A stretch of DNA of 8,356 bases. Source: Propionibacteriaceae bacterium. GTDB lineage: Bacteria; Actinomycetota; Actinomycetes; Propionibacteriales; Propionibacteriaceae. Below are positions 1-5,191 of the stretch, piece after piece. Position 1 is the stretch's first letter; the number at the start of each line of letters is the position of its first letter. The stretch spans positions 1 to 8,356 of the forward strand of contig JAUNUL010000122.1 of NCBI GenBank assembly GCA_030538175.1, given 5' to 3'. The position numbers and the translations under genes are program-made. The notes below the pieces were generated by a model. It searched no databases and was not told where the DNA came from. It was given only the letters and a program-made list of their open reading frames with translations.

Positions 1-780
1 CTGATTCTGCTCGCCGTGCATGGGACCGTCGCCTCGGAACGCCGCGCCACCGATGCAGCGTGGCACTGGCCGGACGCCGCGGACCGGAAGCAGGCAGTGG
101 AACGGGTGCTGGATGAGCAGATCTCCATGTTGGTGGATCGTTATCCCGAGTTGCAGGTCGACAAGTTGCTGCTGACCGCTGACCCGGTGGATGCCTTGGT
201 GCGGGCGAGTCGGGATGCATTGATGGTGGTGATCGGCACGCGCCGACTGGGTGGGTGGACCGGCAAGGTGCTCGGCAGCGTCGCCGACGCAGCAGTAGCC
301 CGTGCAGAAGGACCGATCGTTGTGGTTCCCCCGGGTTATGAGGCCGCCCCGGGCCCGATCATGCTGGGATTCGACTTGGCCAAGCCGCCGATGGCTGCGG
401 CGAGGTTCGCGTTCGCCGCGGCTGAAGAGTCCGGCCGATCGGTTGTCGTGGCGACGGTGGAGGACCCGGTGCGTCCGCTGGAGTTGGTCGCACCAGTGCA
501 GCCGGTATCGCTGCTGCCCAGCCAGGATCTCGCCCAGCGCGGTGAACAGGTCGAGCGAGCACTCGAAGATCTGCGCGCCGAGTTCCCGAACGTGGTCTAT
601 GACGTCACGGTCGTGCCCGGGTTGACGGCTCGATCGCTCGTCGCGTTGGGTTCCGAGGCGGAGCTGTTGGTGGTGGGTACGCGGGGTCGCAGCCCCCTGT
701 TGGGTTTACTGTTCGGCTCGGTGAGTCGTGCGGTCTTGCGGGACACCGAAACGCCGGCGGTGGTGGTGCCGGAGCCATAG
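1..780 (+). CDS. Universal stress protein, tandem UspA domains (5' end outside window)
   Basis: The frame is open from base 1 to a TAG at 778-780, giving 259 visible codons. A GTG at 16 is available, but the frame upstream already reads as a Usp beta-strand (LILLAVHGTV), so the true start lies before the window. Two Usp domains are visible. The first is partial, with IGTRRLGG at codons ~78-85 and GS at 92-93. The second runs from about codon 118 (IMLGFDLAK) to the end and carries a full G-x2-G-x9-G-S ATP-binding loop at G226, G229, G239 and S240. In domain 1 the second glycine of that motif is arginine (R82), so domain 1 may bind nucleotide poorly. Usp proteins are cytoplasmic and bind ATP or other small ligands; in actinobacteria tandem forms are often induced by hypoxia or stress. 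The family call is firm; the specific role is unknown. Confidence 0.92.
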   Translation: MILLAVHGTVASERRATDAAWHWPDAADRKQAVERVLDEQISMLVDRYPELQVDKLLLTADPVDALVRASRDALMVVIGTRRLGGWTGKVLGSVADAAVARAEGPIVVVPPGYEAAPGPIMLGFDLAKPPMAAARFAFAAAEESGRSVVVATVEDPVRPLELVAPVQPVSLLPSQDLAQRGEQVERALEDLRAEFPNVVYDVTVVPGLTARSLVALGSEAELLVVGTRGRSPLLGLLFGSVSRAVLRDTETPAVVVPEP

Positions 781-841
781 GCGCTGGGGGCTCGCCTTGA
801 CCCGCTATCCCAGTGCCTTGACGAGGATGTTCCCGCCGGGT

Positions 842-923
842 CAGGGCCCACGTCCCTACTTGGATCCGACGTTCCTACCCGTGTGCAGGTACGAACGTGG
901 CACTTGGGTAGGGACGTGCCCTG
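842..923. repeat. Nested inverted repeat with four ACGTNCSTAC-like sites between convergent genes
   Basis: The outer arms are 842-859 (CAGGGCCCACGTCCCTAC) and 908-923 (GTAGGGACGTGCCCTG). They are complementary over 16 positions with a two-base bulge. The inner arms are 869-879 (ACGTTCCTACC) and 888-898 (GGTACGAACGT), with one mismatch and an 8-base loop. The arms also resemble each other, so an ACGT[C/T]C[C/G]TAC-like 10-mer occurs four times, starting at 850, 869, 889 and 908 and alternating as two direct then two inverted copies, 19-20 bases apart. The element lies between the stop of the Usp gene and the stop of the transporter gene, so a bidirectional terminator is the default reading. 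No T-tract is obvious, however, and the even spacing would also suit a protein-binding array. Confidence 0.6.
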
Positions 924-992
924 CCAGGGGAAGGTCACCGGACGTGTGATGAGTCGGGTGATCCCTGGGAGACGTGGTGGAACCGGCTCTTG

Positions 993-1739
993 TCAGCCGG
1001 CCAGATTGGCACCCAGCAGGCCGCCCACGATGTAGGTCACGGCCATGCCGATCACACCACCGATGATCACGCGCAAGATGGCACGGCTGATCGACGCCCC
1101 GCCGAGCTTGGCGCTGCTGAAGCCGGTGAGGGCGAGCGCGATCACCACGACCCCGAACGTGACTGGGATCCGGATTGCCTCTGGCGCCAACACCACGGCG
1201 AGGACAGGGAGCACGGCGCCGAGAGTGAAGGCGACGGCTGAGGCGAGGGCCGCCGCCCAGGGGCTGGTGAGCTCCTCGGCATCGATGCCGAGTTCCACCC
1301 GCAGGTGGGTCGCGAGCGGGTCATGCGCCGATAGTTCTGTGGCGACCTGGTGGGCAGTCTCCGGTGCGAGACCCATCCCCTCATAGAGGCCGACCAACTC
1401 CCGGAATTCTGCTTCGGGGGAGTGGTCCAGCTCGGCCCTTTCCTTGGCGATCAGCGCCTTCTCGGTGTCGCGTTGGGTGGACACGGAAACGTATTCGCCC
1501 ACGGCCATGGACACCGCCCCCGACAGGATGCCCGCAGTTCCGGCGGTCAGGATCGCCGGCGTATTGCCCGGCGAAGCCGCGGCGACACCGACCACCAGGC
1601 CAGCGGTGGACACGATGCCGTCGTTCGCGCCGAGCACAGCGGCACGCAGTTTGTTGAGGAGACCGCCGACCTTGGGGTGGTGCGGTTCTTGGGCGGGGTG
1701 TTCTTTGCTCTCAGGTCGATCTTGCACCCGGTGCGGCAC
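993..1739 (-). CDS. VIT1/CCC1-family Fe2+/Mn2+ transporter
   Basis: This 248-residue integral membrane protein matches the vacuolar iron transporter family, which moves Fe2+/Mn2+ out of the cytoplasm and so limits metal toxicity. Visible hallmarks: a His-rich N-terminus (EHPAQEPHHPKVGG, ~13-26); TM1 with the GANDGIVST signature (37-45); TM2 with SMAVGEYVSVSTQRD (~77-91), which includes the family's conserved Met and GEYVS; and a cytoplasmic acidic metal-binding stretch (~92-160) with many Glu residues. TM3 (~162-186), TM4 (~190-213) and TM5 (~219-243) follow. The length is normal for bacterial VIT proteins. The start is uncertain. The GTG at 1739 has AGG directly against it, whereas an in-frame GTG four codons later (1727-1725) has a better-spaced AGGTG; both lie in the variable tail. 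The direction of transport is inferred from the family. Confidence 0.92.
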   Translation of the reverse strand: MPHRVQDRPESKEHPAQEPHHPKVGGLLNKLRAAVLGANDGIVSTAGLVVGVAAASPGNTPAILTAGTAGILSGAVSMAVGEYVSVSTQRDTEKALIAKERAELDHSPEAEFRELVGLYEGMGLAPETAHQVATELSAHDPLATHLRVELGIDAEELTSPWAAALASAVAFTLGAVLPVLAVVLAPEAIRIPVTFGVVVIALALTGFSSAKLGGASISRAILRVIIGGVIGMAVTYIVGGLLGANLAG

Positions 1740-1903
1740 CTGTGGAACCGGTTGCAGGTGTGGCCAAGCACGGCTCAGGCAGCCGCGTCAGCGGCCCGGG
1801 TCGCGCGTGGCTGGTTCTCCTCGGGTGACGCAGCACAGGGTGGAGGTCCTCATCGACCAACTCTTCGGCACCCGGCCGCCAGCGCGCCGAACCCGGCGGT
1901 GAA

Positions 1904-2326
1904 TCAGGCAGGGGCGGAGGTGTCCGACTCGTCCTCGGCCTTGAACTCGGTGAGCTGGATCAGGTTGCCGCAGGTGTCGTCGAGGACCGCGACGCGGACT
2001 GGGCCCATGTCGGTCGGTGGCTGCGTGAACTCCACGCCCTGAGCCGTCAGAGCGGAGTGGATCGCATCGACATCCGCGACCACGAAACTGTTGAAGGGGA
2101 TGCCGTCGGAAACCAAGGCCGCCTTGAAGGTCTTGGCCGCGGGGTGGGCGTCAGGTTCCAATACCAACTCGACGCCATCGGGGAAGACGTCACTCACCAC
2201 GGTCAGCCAGCGATATTCGCCCGCCGTCACATCCGTCTTCGCGACGAAACCGAGTTTTTCCGTATAGAAAGTCAGAGCCTTGTCCTGGTCATCGACATAG
2301 ACACTCGTGGTGCTGATGATGGGCAT
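1904..2326 (-). CDS. VOC-superfamily (glyoxalase/bleomycin-resistance fold) protein
   Basis: A 140-residue protein with one vicinal-oxygen-chelate unit made of two beta-alpha-beta3 modules. Module 1 has VDDQDKALTFYTEKLGF (11-27) and the strand GVELVLEPDAHP (51-62). Module 2 has VADVDAIHSALTAQGVEF (~83-100) and ends in DDTCGNLIQLTEF (116-128). In many VOC metalloenzymes the last motif is GNxxEL, with Glu as a metal ligand. Here the position is Gln (Q124), as I recall from this small actinobacterial subgroup, so catalysis cannot be assumed. The ATG start at 2326 is well supported by GAGGAGG six bases upstream. The acidic C-terminal tail (EDESDTSAPA) looks unstructured. The protein is cytoplasmic and its substrate is unknown. 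It is divergent from the DUF4342 gene across a 151-base gap. Confidence 0.88.
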   Translation of the reverse strand: MPIISTTSVYVDDQDKALTFYTEKLGFVAKTDVTAGEYRWLTVVSDVFPDGVELVLEPDAHPAAKTFKAALVSDGIPFNSFVVADVDAIHSALTAQGVEFTQPPTDMGPVRVAVLDDTCGNLIQLTEFKAEDESDTSAPA

Positions 2327-2332
2327 CGCGAT

Positions 2333-2339
2333 CCTCCTC
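2333..2339 (-). promoter_or_regulatory. Ribosome binding site for the VOC gene
   Basis: The minus strand reads GAGGAGG, with a six-base gap to the ATG ending at 2326. This fixes the start and shows that the gene has a leadered transcript, unlike its divergent neighbour. Confidence 0.8.
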
Positions 2340-2355
2340 GGGTGCTTTCGGGTTC

Positions 2356-2361
2356 AGCCTA
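2356..2361 (-). promoter_or_regulatory. Putative -10 box for the VOC gene
   Basis: The minus strand reads TAGGCT (AGCCTA on +). Transcription from it would start near 2349 and leave a leader of about 20 bases that includes the GAGGAGG site. No clear -35 hexamer is visible at the usual 17-base spacing, so this is a position-based inference. Confidence 0.4.
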
Positions 2362-2465
2362 ATCGGCGGGTCCGGCAGCAGCAGTGCATGGTGCTGTCCG
2401 GTTGCGGTGCACGCGCTGTCGGTGCCCGGTTCGAACTGCAACTGTCGACTTGGGTCCCGGGGCGA

Positions 2466-2471
2466 TAGCGT
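2466..2471 (+). promoter_or_regulatory. Putative -10 box (TAGCGT) of a leaderless promoter
   Basis: TAGCGT ends six bases before the ATG at 2478, and there is no Shine-Dalgarno sequence in the gap (CGTGGC). A TANNNT box at this distance puts the first transcribed base at or next to the A of the ATG, the usual layout of leaderless actinobacterial genes. The -35 region is not recognisable. Confidence 0.5.
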
Positions 2472-2477
2472 CGTGGC

Positions 2478-2780
2478 ATGAGCCAGAACGACAAGACCTT
2501 CACCGAACGCATCGAAGTCGCCGGCGAGCAGCTGGTCGACACCGTCAAGGCAGCCCTGCGCGACACGAACGCCAAGCGCGTGACCGTCCGCTCCAAGGAA
2601 GGCCGGGAACTGCTGACCATTCCATTGACCCTCGGCATCGCCGGCGCAACCGCTGGTGTCATGTTCGTGCCACTGATTGCGGCCGCGGCCGCGTTGGGCG
2701 GCATGATGGCTCGCCTGACCGTGGAAATTGAGCGCACCGGCGAGCCGACCGACGATCACGACCCAAGCGCGGATATCTGA
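2478..2780 (+). CDS. DUF4342-family small protein
   Basis: A 100-residue protein. The core matches my memory of DUF4342: an N-terminal KTFTERIEVAGEQLVDTVKAAL (~6-27), then a basic strand KRVTVRSKEGRELLTIPLTLGI (~33-54). A hydrophobic Ala/Gly-rich segment (~55-77, AGATAGVMFVPLIAAAAALG) follows, then a strand MARLTVEIER (~77-86) and an acidic, disordered tail. The N-terminal ubiquitin-associated-like domain found in some DUF4342 proteins is absent. The hydrophobic segment could be a single membrane helix or a buried hairpin. No biochemical function is established for the family. The gene appears leaderless (TAGCGT just upstream, no ribosome binding site) and converges on trpF. Confidence 0.75.
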   Translation: MSQNDKTFTERIEVAGEQLVDTVKAALRDTNAKRVTVRSKEGRELLTIPLTLGIAGATAGVMFVPLIAAAAALGGMMARLTVEIERTGEPTDDHDPSADI

Positions 2781-2791
2781 GTCGCTCAGAA

Positions 2792-2816
2792 CCGGGCTCT
2801 GCCGGCACCTGCCCGG
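2792..2816 (+). terminator. Weak hairpin after the DUF4342 gene
   Basis: CCGGGC (2792-2797) and GCCCGG (2811-2816) are perfect complements around a 13-base loop, 11 bases after the stop codon. No T-run follows. The position suits a terminator, but a 6-bp G/C stem is common by chance in this DNA. Confidence 0.3.
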
Positions 2817-2832
2817 CGCCCGGATCACAGTT

Positions 2833-2859
2833 GCACGCGCAGTAGTTCCTGCCGCGTGC
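2833..2859. repeat. Hairpin at the edge of the repeat array
   Basis: GCACGCGCAG (2833-2842) pairs with CTGCCGCGTGC (2849-2859), leaving a single bulged base and a 6-base loop. The right arm contains the first copy of the TGCCGCGTGC motif of the adjacent array. The hairpin lies between convergent genes and could help terminate trpF transcription from the minus strand. Confidence 0.45.
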
Positions 2860-2946
2860 TGCGGTGGTCAGCCGATAGTGCCGCGTGCTGCGGGTGGTCA
2901 GCCGATAGTGCCGCGTGCAGGGGGGTCATCTTTCTGTGCCGCGTGC
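2850..2946. repeat. Short tandem repeat array, ~29-bp period
   Basis: The 10-mer TGCCGCGTGC occurs at 2850, 2879, 2909 and 2937 (periods 29, 30 and 28). The first two units (2850-2878 and 2879-2908) are identical over their whole length except for one extra G in the second, and both end in GGTCAGCCGATAG. Unit 3 keeps the 10-mer, then diverges into a G-run. The fourth copy lies inside the last codons of trpF (Ala-Arg-Gly on the minus strand). Each full unit also contains a small CCGC/GCGG dyad. The near-identity of units 1 and 2 implies recent duplication. Confidence 0.8.
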
Positions 2947-3537
2947 CGCGGCAACGAAGGCTTGGATGAGCGCGGGGTCCTTCACCCCGGGCGCTGATTC
3001 GACGCCACTGGAGACGTCGACCCCCCAAGGGTGAGCGGTGGTGATGGCGTCGGCGACATTGGCCGGTGAGAGCCCGCCGGCGAGCAGCCATTCGCCGGTG
3101 GGGCGCCGAGCCGTGAGCGCGTTGAGATCCCAGCGTTCGCCCGAACCCGCCTGGGGTGCGTCGAGCAGGAGTCGTTCTTCGCCCCAGGCACCCACCCGCA
3201 CGTCGGTCGCCTCGGTCAGCGAAGTCGCCCGCCAGATCCGTGGGTGCACGGTCAGGGCGTCGGTGAAGTCCTCGGGCGCGTAGCGTCCGCCGTGCAGTTG
3301 AAGCACATCAACGCCCATTGTTTCGGCCATCCGGGCCGCCTCGACGGCAGGCATCTCTCGCACGACCAAGACCGTCGTCGCTCGTCCCTGTACCTCGGCG
3401 ATGATGGCGGCGGCACCTTCAGGCGTCACATGCCGCGGGCTTCGTGGGCTCATCACCACGCCGATCGCGTCCGCACCGGCGTCCACGGCGATCCGGGTGT
3501 TGGCGACCGTGTCCAGTCCACACACCTTCACGAACAC
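2926..3537 (-). CDS. trpF: N-(5'-phosphoribosyl)anthranilate isomerase
   Basis: A 203-residue TIM-barrel enzyme of normal length that carries out the Amadori rearrangement of phosphoribosylanthranilate to CdRP in tryptophan synthesis. Motifs in order: KVCGLD (4-9) with the general-base Cys6; GADAIGVVMSPRSPRHVTPE (21-40); LQLHGG (79-84); LLLDAP (123-128) with the general-acid Asp126; GSGERWDL (131-138); LLAGGLSP (151-158); and the phosphate-binding end GVDVSSGVE (172-180) followed by PGVKD. All catalytic residues are present. The GTG start at 3537 is set by AGGAGG seven bases upstream. No other trp gene is in the window. The next gene upstream is tldE, 160 bases away, so trpF is probably its own unit. 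The last codons overlap the fourth copy of a short repeat. Confidence 0.95.
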   Translation of the reverse strand: MFVKVCGLDTVANTRIAVDAGADAIGVVMSPRSPRHVTPEGAAAIIAEVQGRATTVLVVREMPAVEAARMAETMGVDVLQLHGGRYAPEDFTDALTVHPRIWRATSLTEATDVRVGAWGEERLLLDAPQAGSGERWDLNALTARRPTGEWLLAGGLSPANVADAITTAHPWGVDVSSGVESAPGVKDPALIQAFVAAARGTER

Positions 3538-3544
3538 TGCGATA

Positions 3545-3550
3545 CCTCCT
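3545..3550 (-). promoter_or_regulatory. Ribosome binding site of trpF
   Basis: The minus strand reads AGGAGG, seven bases before the GTG at 3537-3535. It decides the GTG start, because no in-frame ATG is nearby. Confidence 0.8.
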
Positions 3551-3639
3551 GGCGCACATTTGCCTTCTCGTCGCCGCTGTCCACCCCATGTTTGACGACA
3601 CTGGCCACAATTCTGCGTGACGTGGGGAGGCTACGGCAG

Positions 3640-3661
3640 TGCTGACCACCGGCTATCAGCA
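3640..3661. repeat. Inverted repeat between tldE and trpF
   Basis: TGCTGA (3640-3645) and TCAGCA (3656-3661) are complementary around a 10-base loop, 37 bases beyond the tldE stop. It could be a weak terminator for the tldDE unit, but there is no T-run. The left half contains GCTGACCACC, the complement of a 10-mer present in both full units of the array at 2850-2908. Confidence 0.3.
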
Positions 3662-3697
3662 GTCCGCAACACACTCAGCCAAGGCGTCAAGACCGGT

Positions 3698-5191
3698 CTA
3701 GGTTGCCTGCGAAACCGTCGACATGTGGAAATCGGGCACTCGGACCGGCGGCATTACGGTGTGGGTGAACCAGTCGTTCCACTCCCGGCACAGGGTCTGC
3801 TCGCTCGCTCCGATCTCGGTGATCCGCGCCAACAGGTCGACCGGGGACTCGTTGAATCGGAAGTTGTTGACCGCGCCAACGACCTGGCCGTTCTCGATGA
3901 GATAGACCCCGTCTCGGGTCAGACCGGTCAGCAGCAGCGTCTCGGGATCGACCTCACGGATGTACCACAAACACGTCAACAGCAGGCCTCGCTCCGTGCT
4001 CGCGATCATGTCGTCCAGCGTCGCCGTGCCGTCGGCGTCAAGGATCAAGTTCTCCACACCGTACGCAAAGTGGCTGCCCGTCGCCTTGGCATAGCCGCGA
4101 CTGCGGATCAGGTCGGTCAGGACACCGTTGGAGATCCACGCGCGGCCCGCGACCGGTGCGGCGTTGTCGAACACGGAGAGGTCGCCACTGATCGACGAAT
4201 GGGCAACCGCGAAGGGTGCCTGCTCGAGGCCGGGCGTCGCCGGATCGGACCGCAGAGTGAGGGGCAGGTCGCTGAGTCGTTCGCCGATGCGGGTGCTGGT
4301 GTCGCCCTTGCGGGCCCACACCGTTCGGCCCTCGGCAGCATCCTTGGCCGACATCATCCAATAGGCATAGATCATCAAGTCCGCGACCGCGCCGGGCGGC
4401 AGCAGCGTCTCATAGCGGCCCGGGGGCAGCTCGATGCTCGTGTCGGCCCAGCCAAGTCGGCGCCGCAGCTCGGCGGCGTGGCCGGCGAGGTCGATGTCGG
4501 TGAAATCGGCCGAGGACTGACCCACCCACGCCGACGCATTCGTCGCCGCTCGTTTGGCGTTGATCTCGACGCGACCCATCGGCTGCACGTGCCGGCGCCG
4601 TGCGCCGGCCGAGGTCGCCACCCACGTGGTGGTGAGGTGGTGCTCGGCAAACCCGAACAGCGCATCCCCCGAGGCGGAGAATTCGTCGAAGAGTGCCCCC
4701 AGCCCCACTGCGAAGTCCGCCAAGGTCTGGATTGAGGTGGTCGCAGCCGCACTGGCGAAGTCGGTGTCGACCCCGTCGGAGATCAACTCAGCGATGTCGG
4801 TGGCGGGCTCGCCCGAGCGCGCAGAGGCTCGGGCGAGCTCGACCAACGCAGCGATGTCCGTTGTGGCGACCAGGGGCGCGCTCAGGGAGCCAACCGCCGT
4901 GCCGCCCGTGACAGGCGCGAGCACATGCACGGTGATCGAACGCTCGTGCATCTGCCCGTTCGTCGTCAGTGCGTTGTTGGCCCACCGCAGGTTGGCCTGG
5001 GTGGTCTCGTCGACGATCACCACGCATTCCGCATCGCCGGCTGCCGCGAGGGCCTGGTCAACCCACTCGGCCACGCCGGGCTCGGTCGTCATGGGTGCGC
5101 TGGAATCGGTCACCGTGGCGTCGCTGACGATTGGGTTGACCGTCGTGGCGTCGGGCCGGGTTGGGTCCGGCGTGGTGGGTTGGTCGGTCAT
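3698..5191 (-). CDS. tldE: TldE/PmbA-family subunit of the TldD/TldE protease
   Basis: A 497-residue protein of the PmbA/TldE family. TldE partners with TldD to form a protease that, in E. coli, processes the microcin B17 precursor and degrades CcdA. TldE subunits lack the zinc site, and indeed no HExxxH is present here. The C-terminal half is typical: ELPPGRYETLLPPGAVADLM (254-273), SISGDLSVFDNAAPVAGRAWISNG (~333-356), ETLLLTGLTRDGVYLIENGQVVGAVNNFRFNESP (~417-450), and the end MPPVRVPDFHMSTVSQ. The ATG at 5191 overlaps the tldD stop as ATGA and has AAGGAGG six bases upstream, so the pair is translationally coupled. The first ~35 residues are rich in Thr, Pro and Asp and look disordered. An internal ATG (codon 34) sits near where the conserved domain begins, but has no ribosome binding site. 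Confidence 0.92.
   Translation of the reverse strand: MTDQPTTPDPTRPDATTVNPIVSDATVTDSSAPMTTEPGVAEWVDQALAAAGDAECVVIVDETTQANLRWANNALTTNGQMHERSITVHVLAPVTGGTAVGSLSAPLVATTDIAALVELARASARSGEPATDIAELISDGVDTDFASAAATTSIQTLADFAVGLGALFDEFSASGDALFGFAEHHLTTTWVATSAGARRRHVQPMGRVEINAKRAATNASAWVGQSSADFTDIDLAGHAAELRRRLGWADTSIELPPGRYETLLPPGAVADLMIYAYWMMSAKDAAEGRTVWARKGDTSTRIGERLSDLPLTLRSDPATPGLEQAPFAVAHSSISGDLSVFDNAAPVAGRAWISNGVLTDLIRSRGYAKATGSHFAYGVENLILDADGTATLDDMIASTERGLLLTCLWYIREVDPETLLLTGLTRDGVYLIENGQVVGAVNNFRFNESPVDLLARITEIGASEQTLCREWNDWFTHTVMPPVRVPDFHMSTVSQAT

Noticed and set aside
983..1000. CCGGCT/AGCCGG hairpin over the transporter stop codon
   Set aside because: It is a 6-bp stem partly inside coding sequence with no T-run after it. 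Chance is likely.
1864..1891. TTCGGC/GCCGAA inverted repeat after the VOC stop, considered as a terminator
   Set aside because: It has only six paired bases around a 16-base loop and no T-run, which is too weak in this GC-rich DNA.
2825..3091. A minus-strand ORF reading HAALSADH peptide repeats across the array
   Set aside because: The peptide repeats simply translate the DNA array, and the rest of the ORF is out of frame with trpF. There is no sign of a real protein.
3628..3633. TAGCCT on the minus strand as a trpF -10 box
   Set aside because: No matching -35 is visible, and it would leave an 80-base leader with no supporting structure. There is not enough evidence to list it.
3617..4735. 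A 372-codon plus-strand open frame opposite tldE
   Set aside because: It lies entirely antisense to well-conserved tldE sequence, and its translation is Arg/Gly/Asp-rich without motifs.
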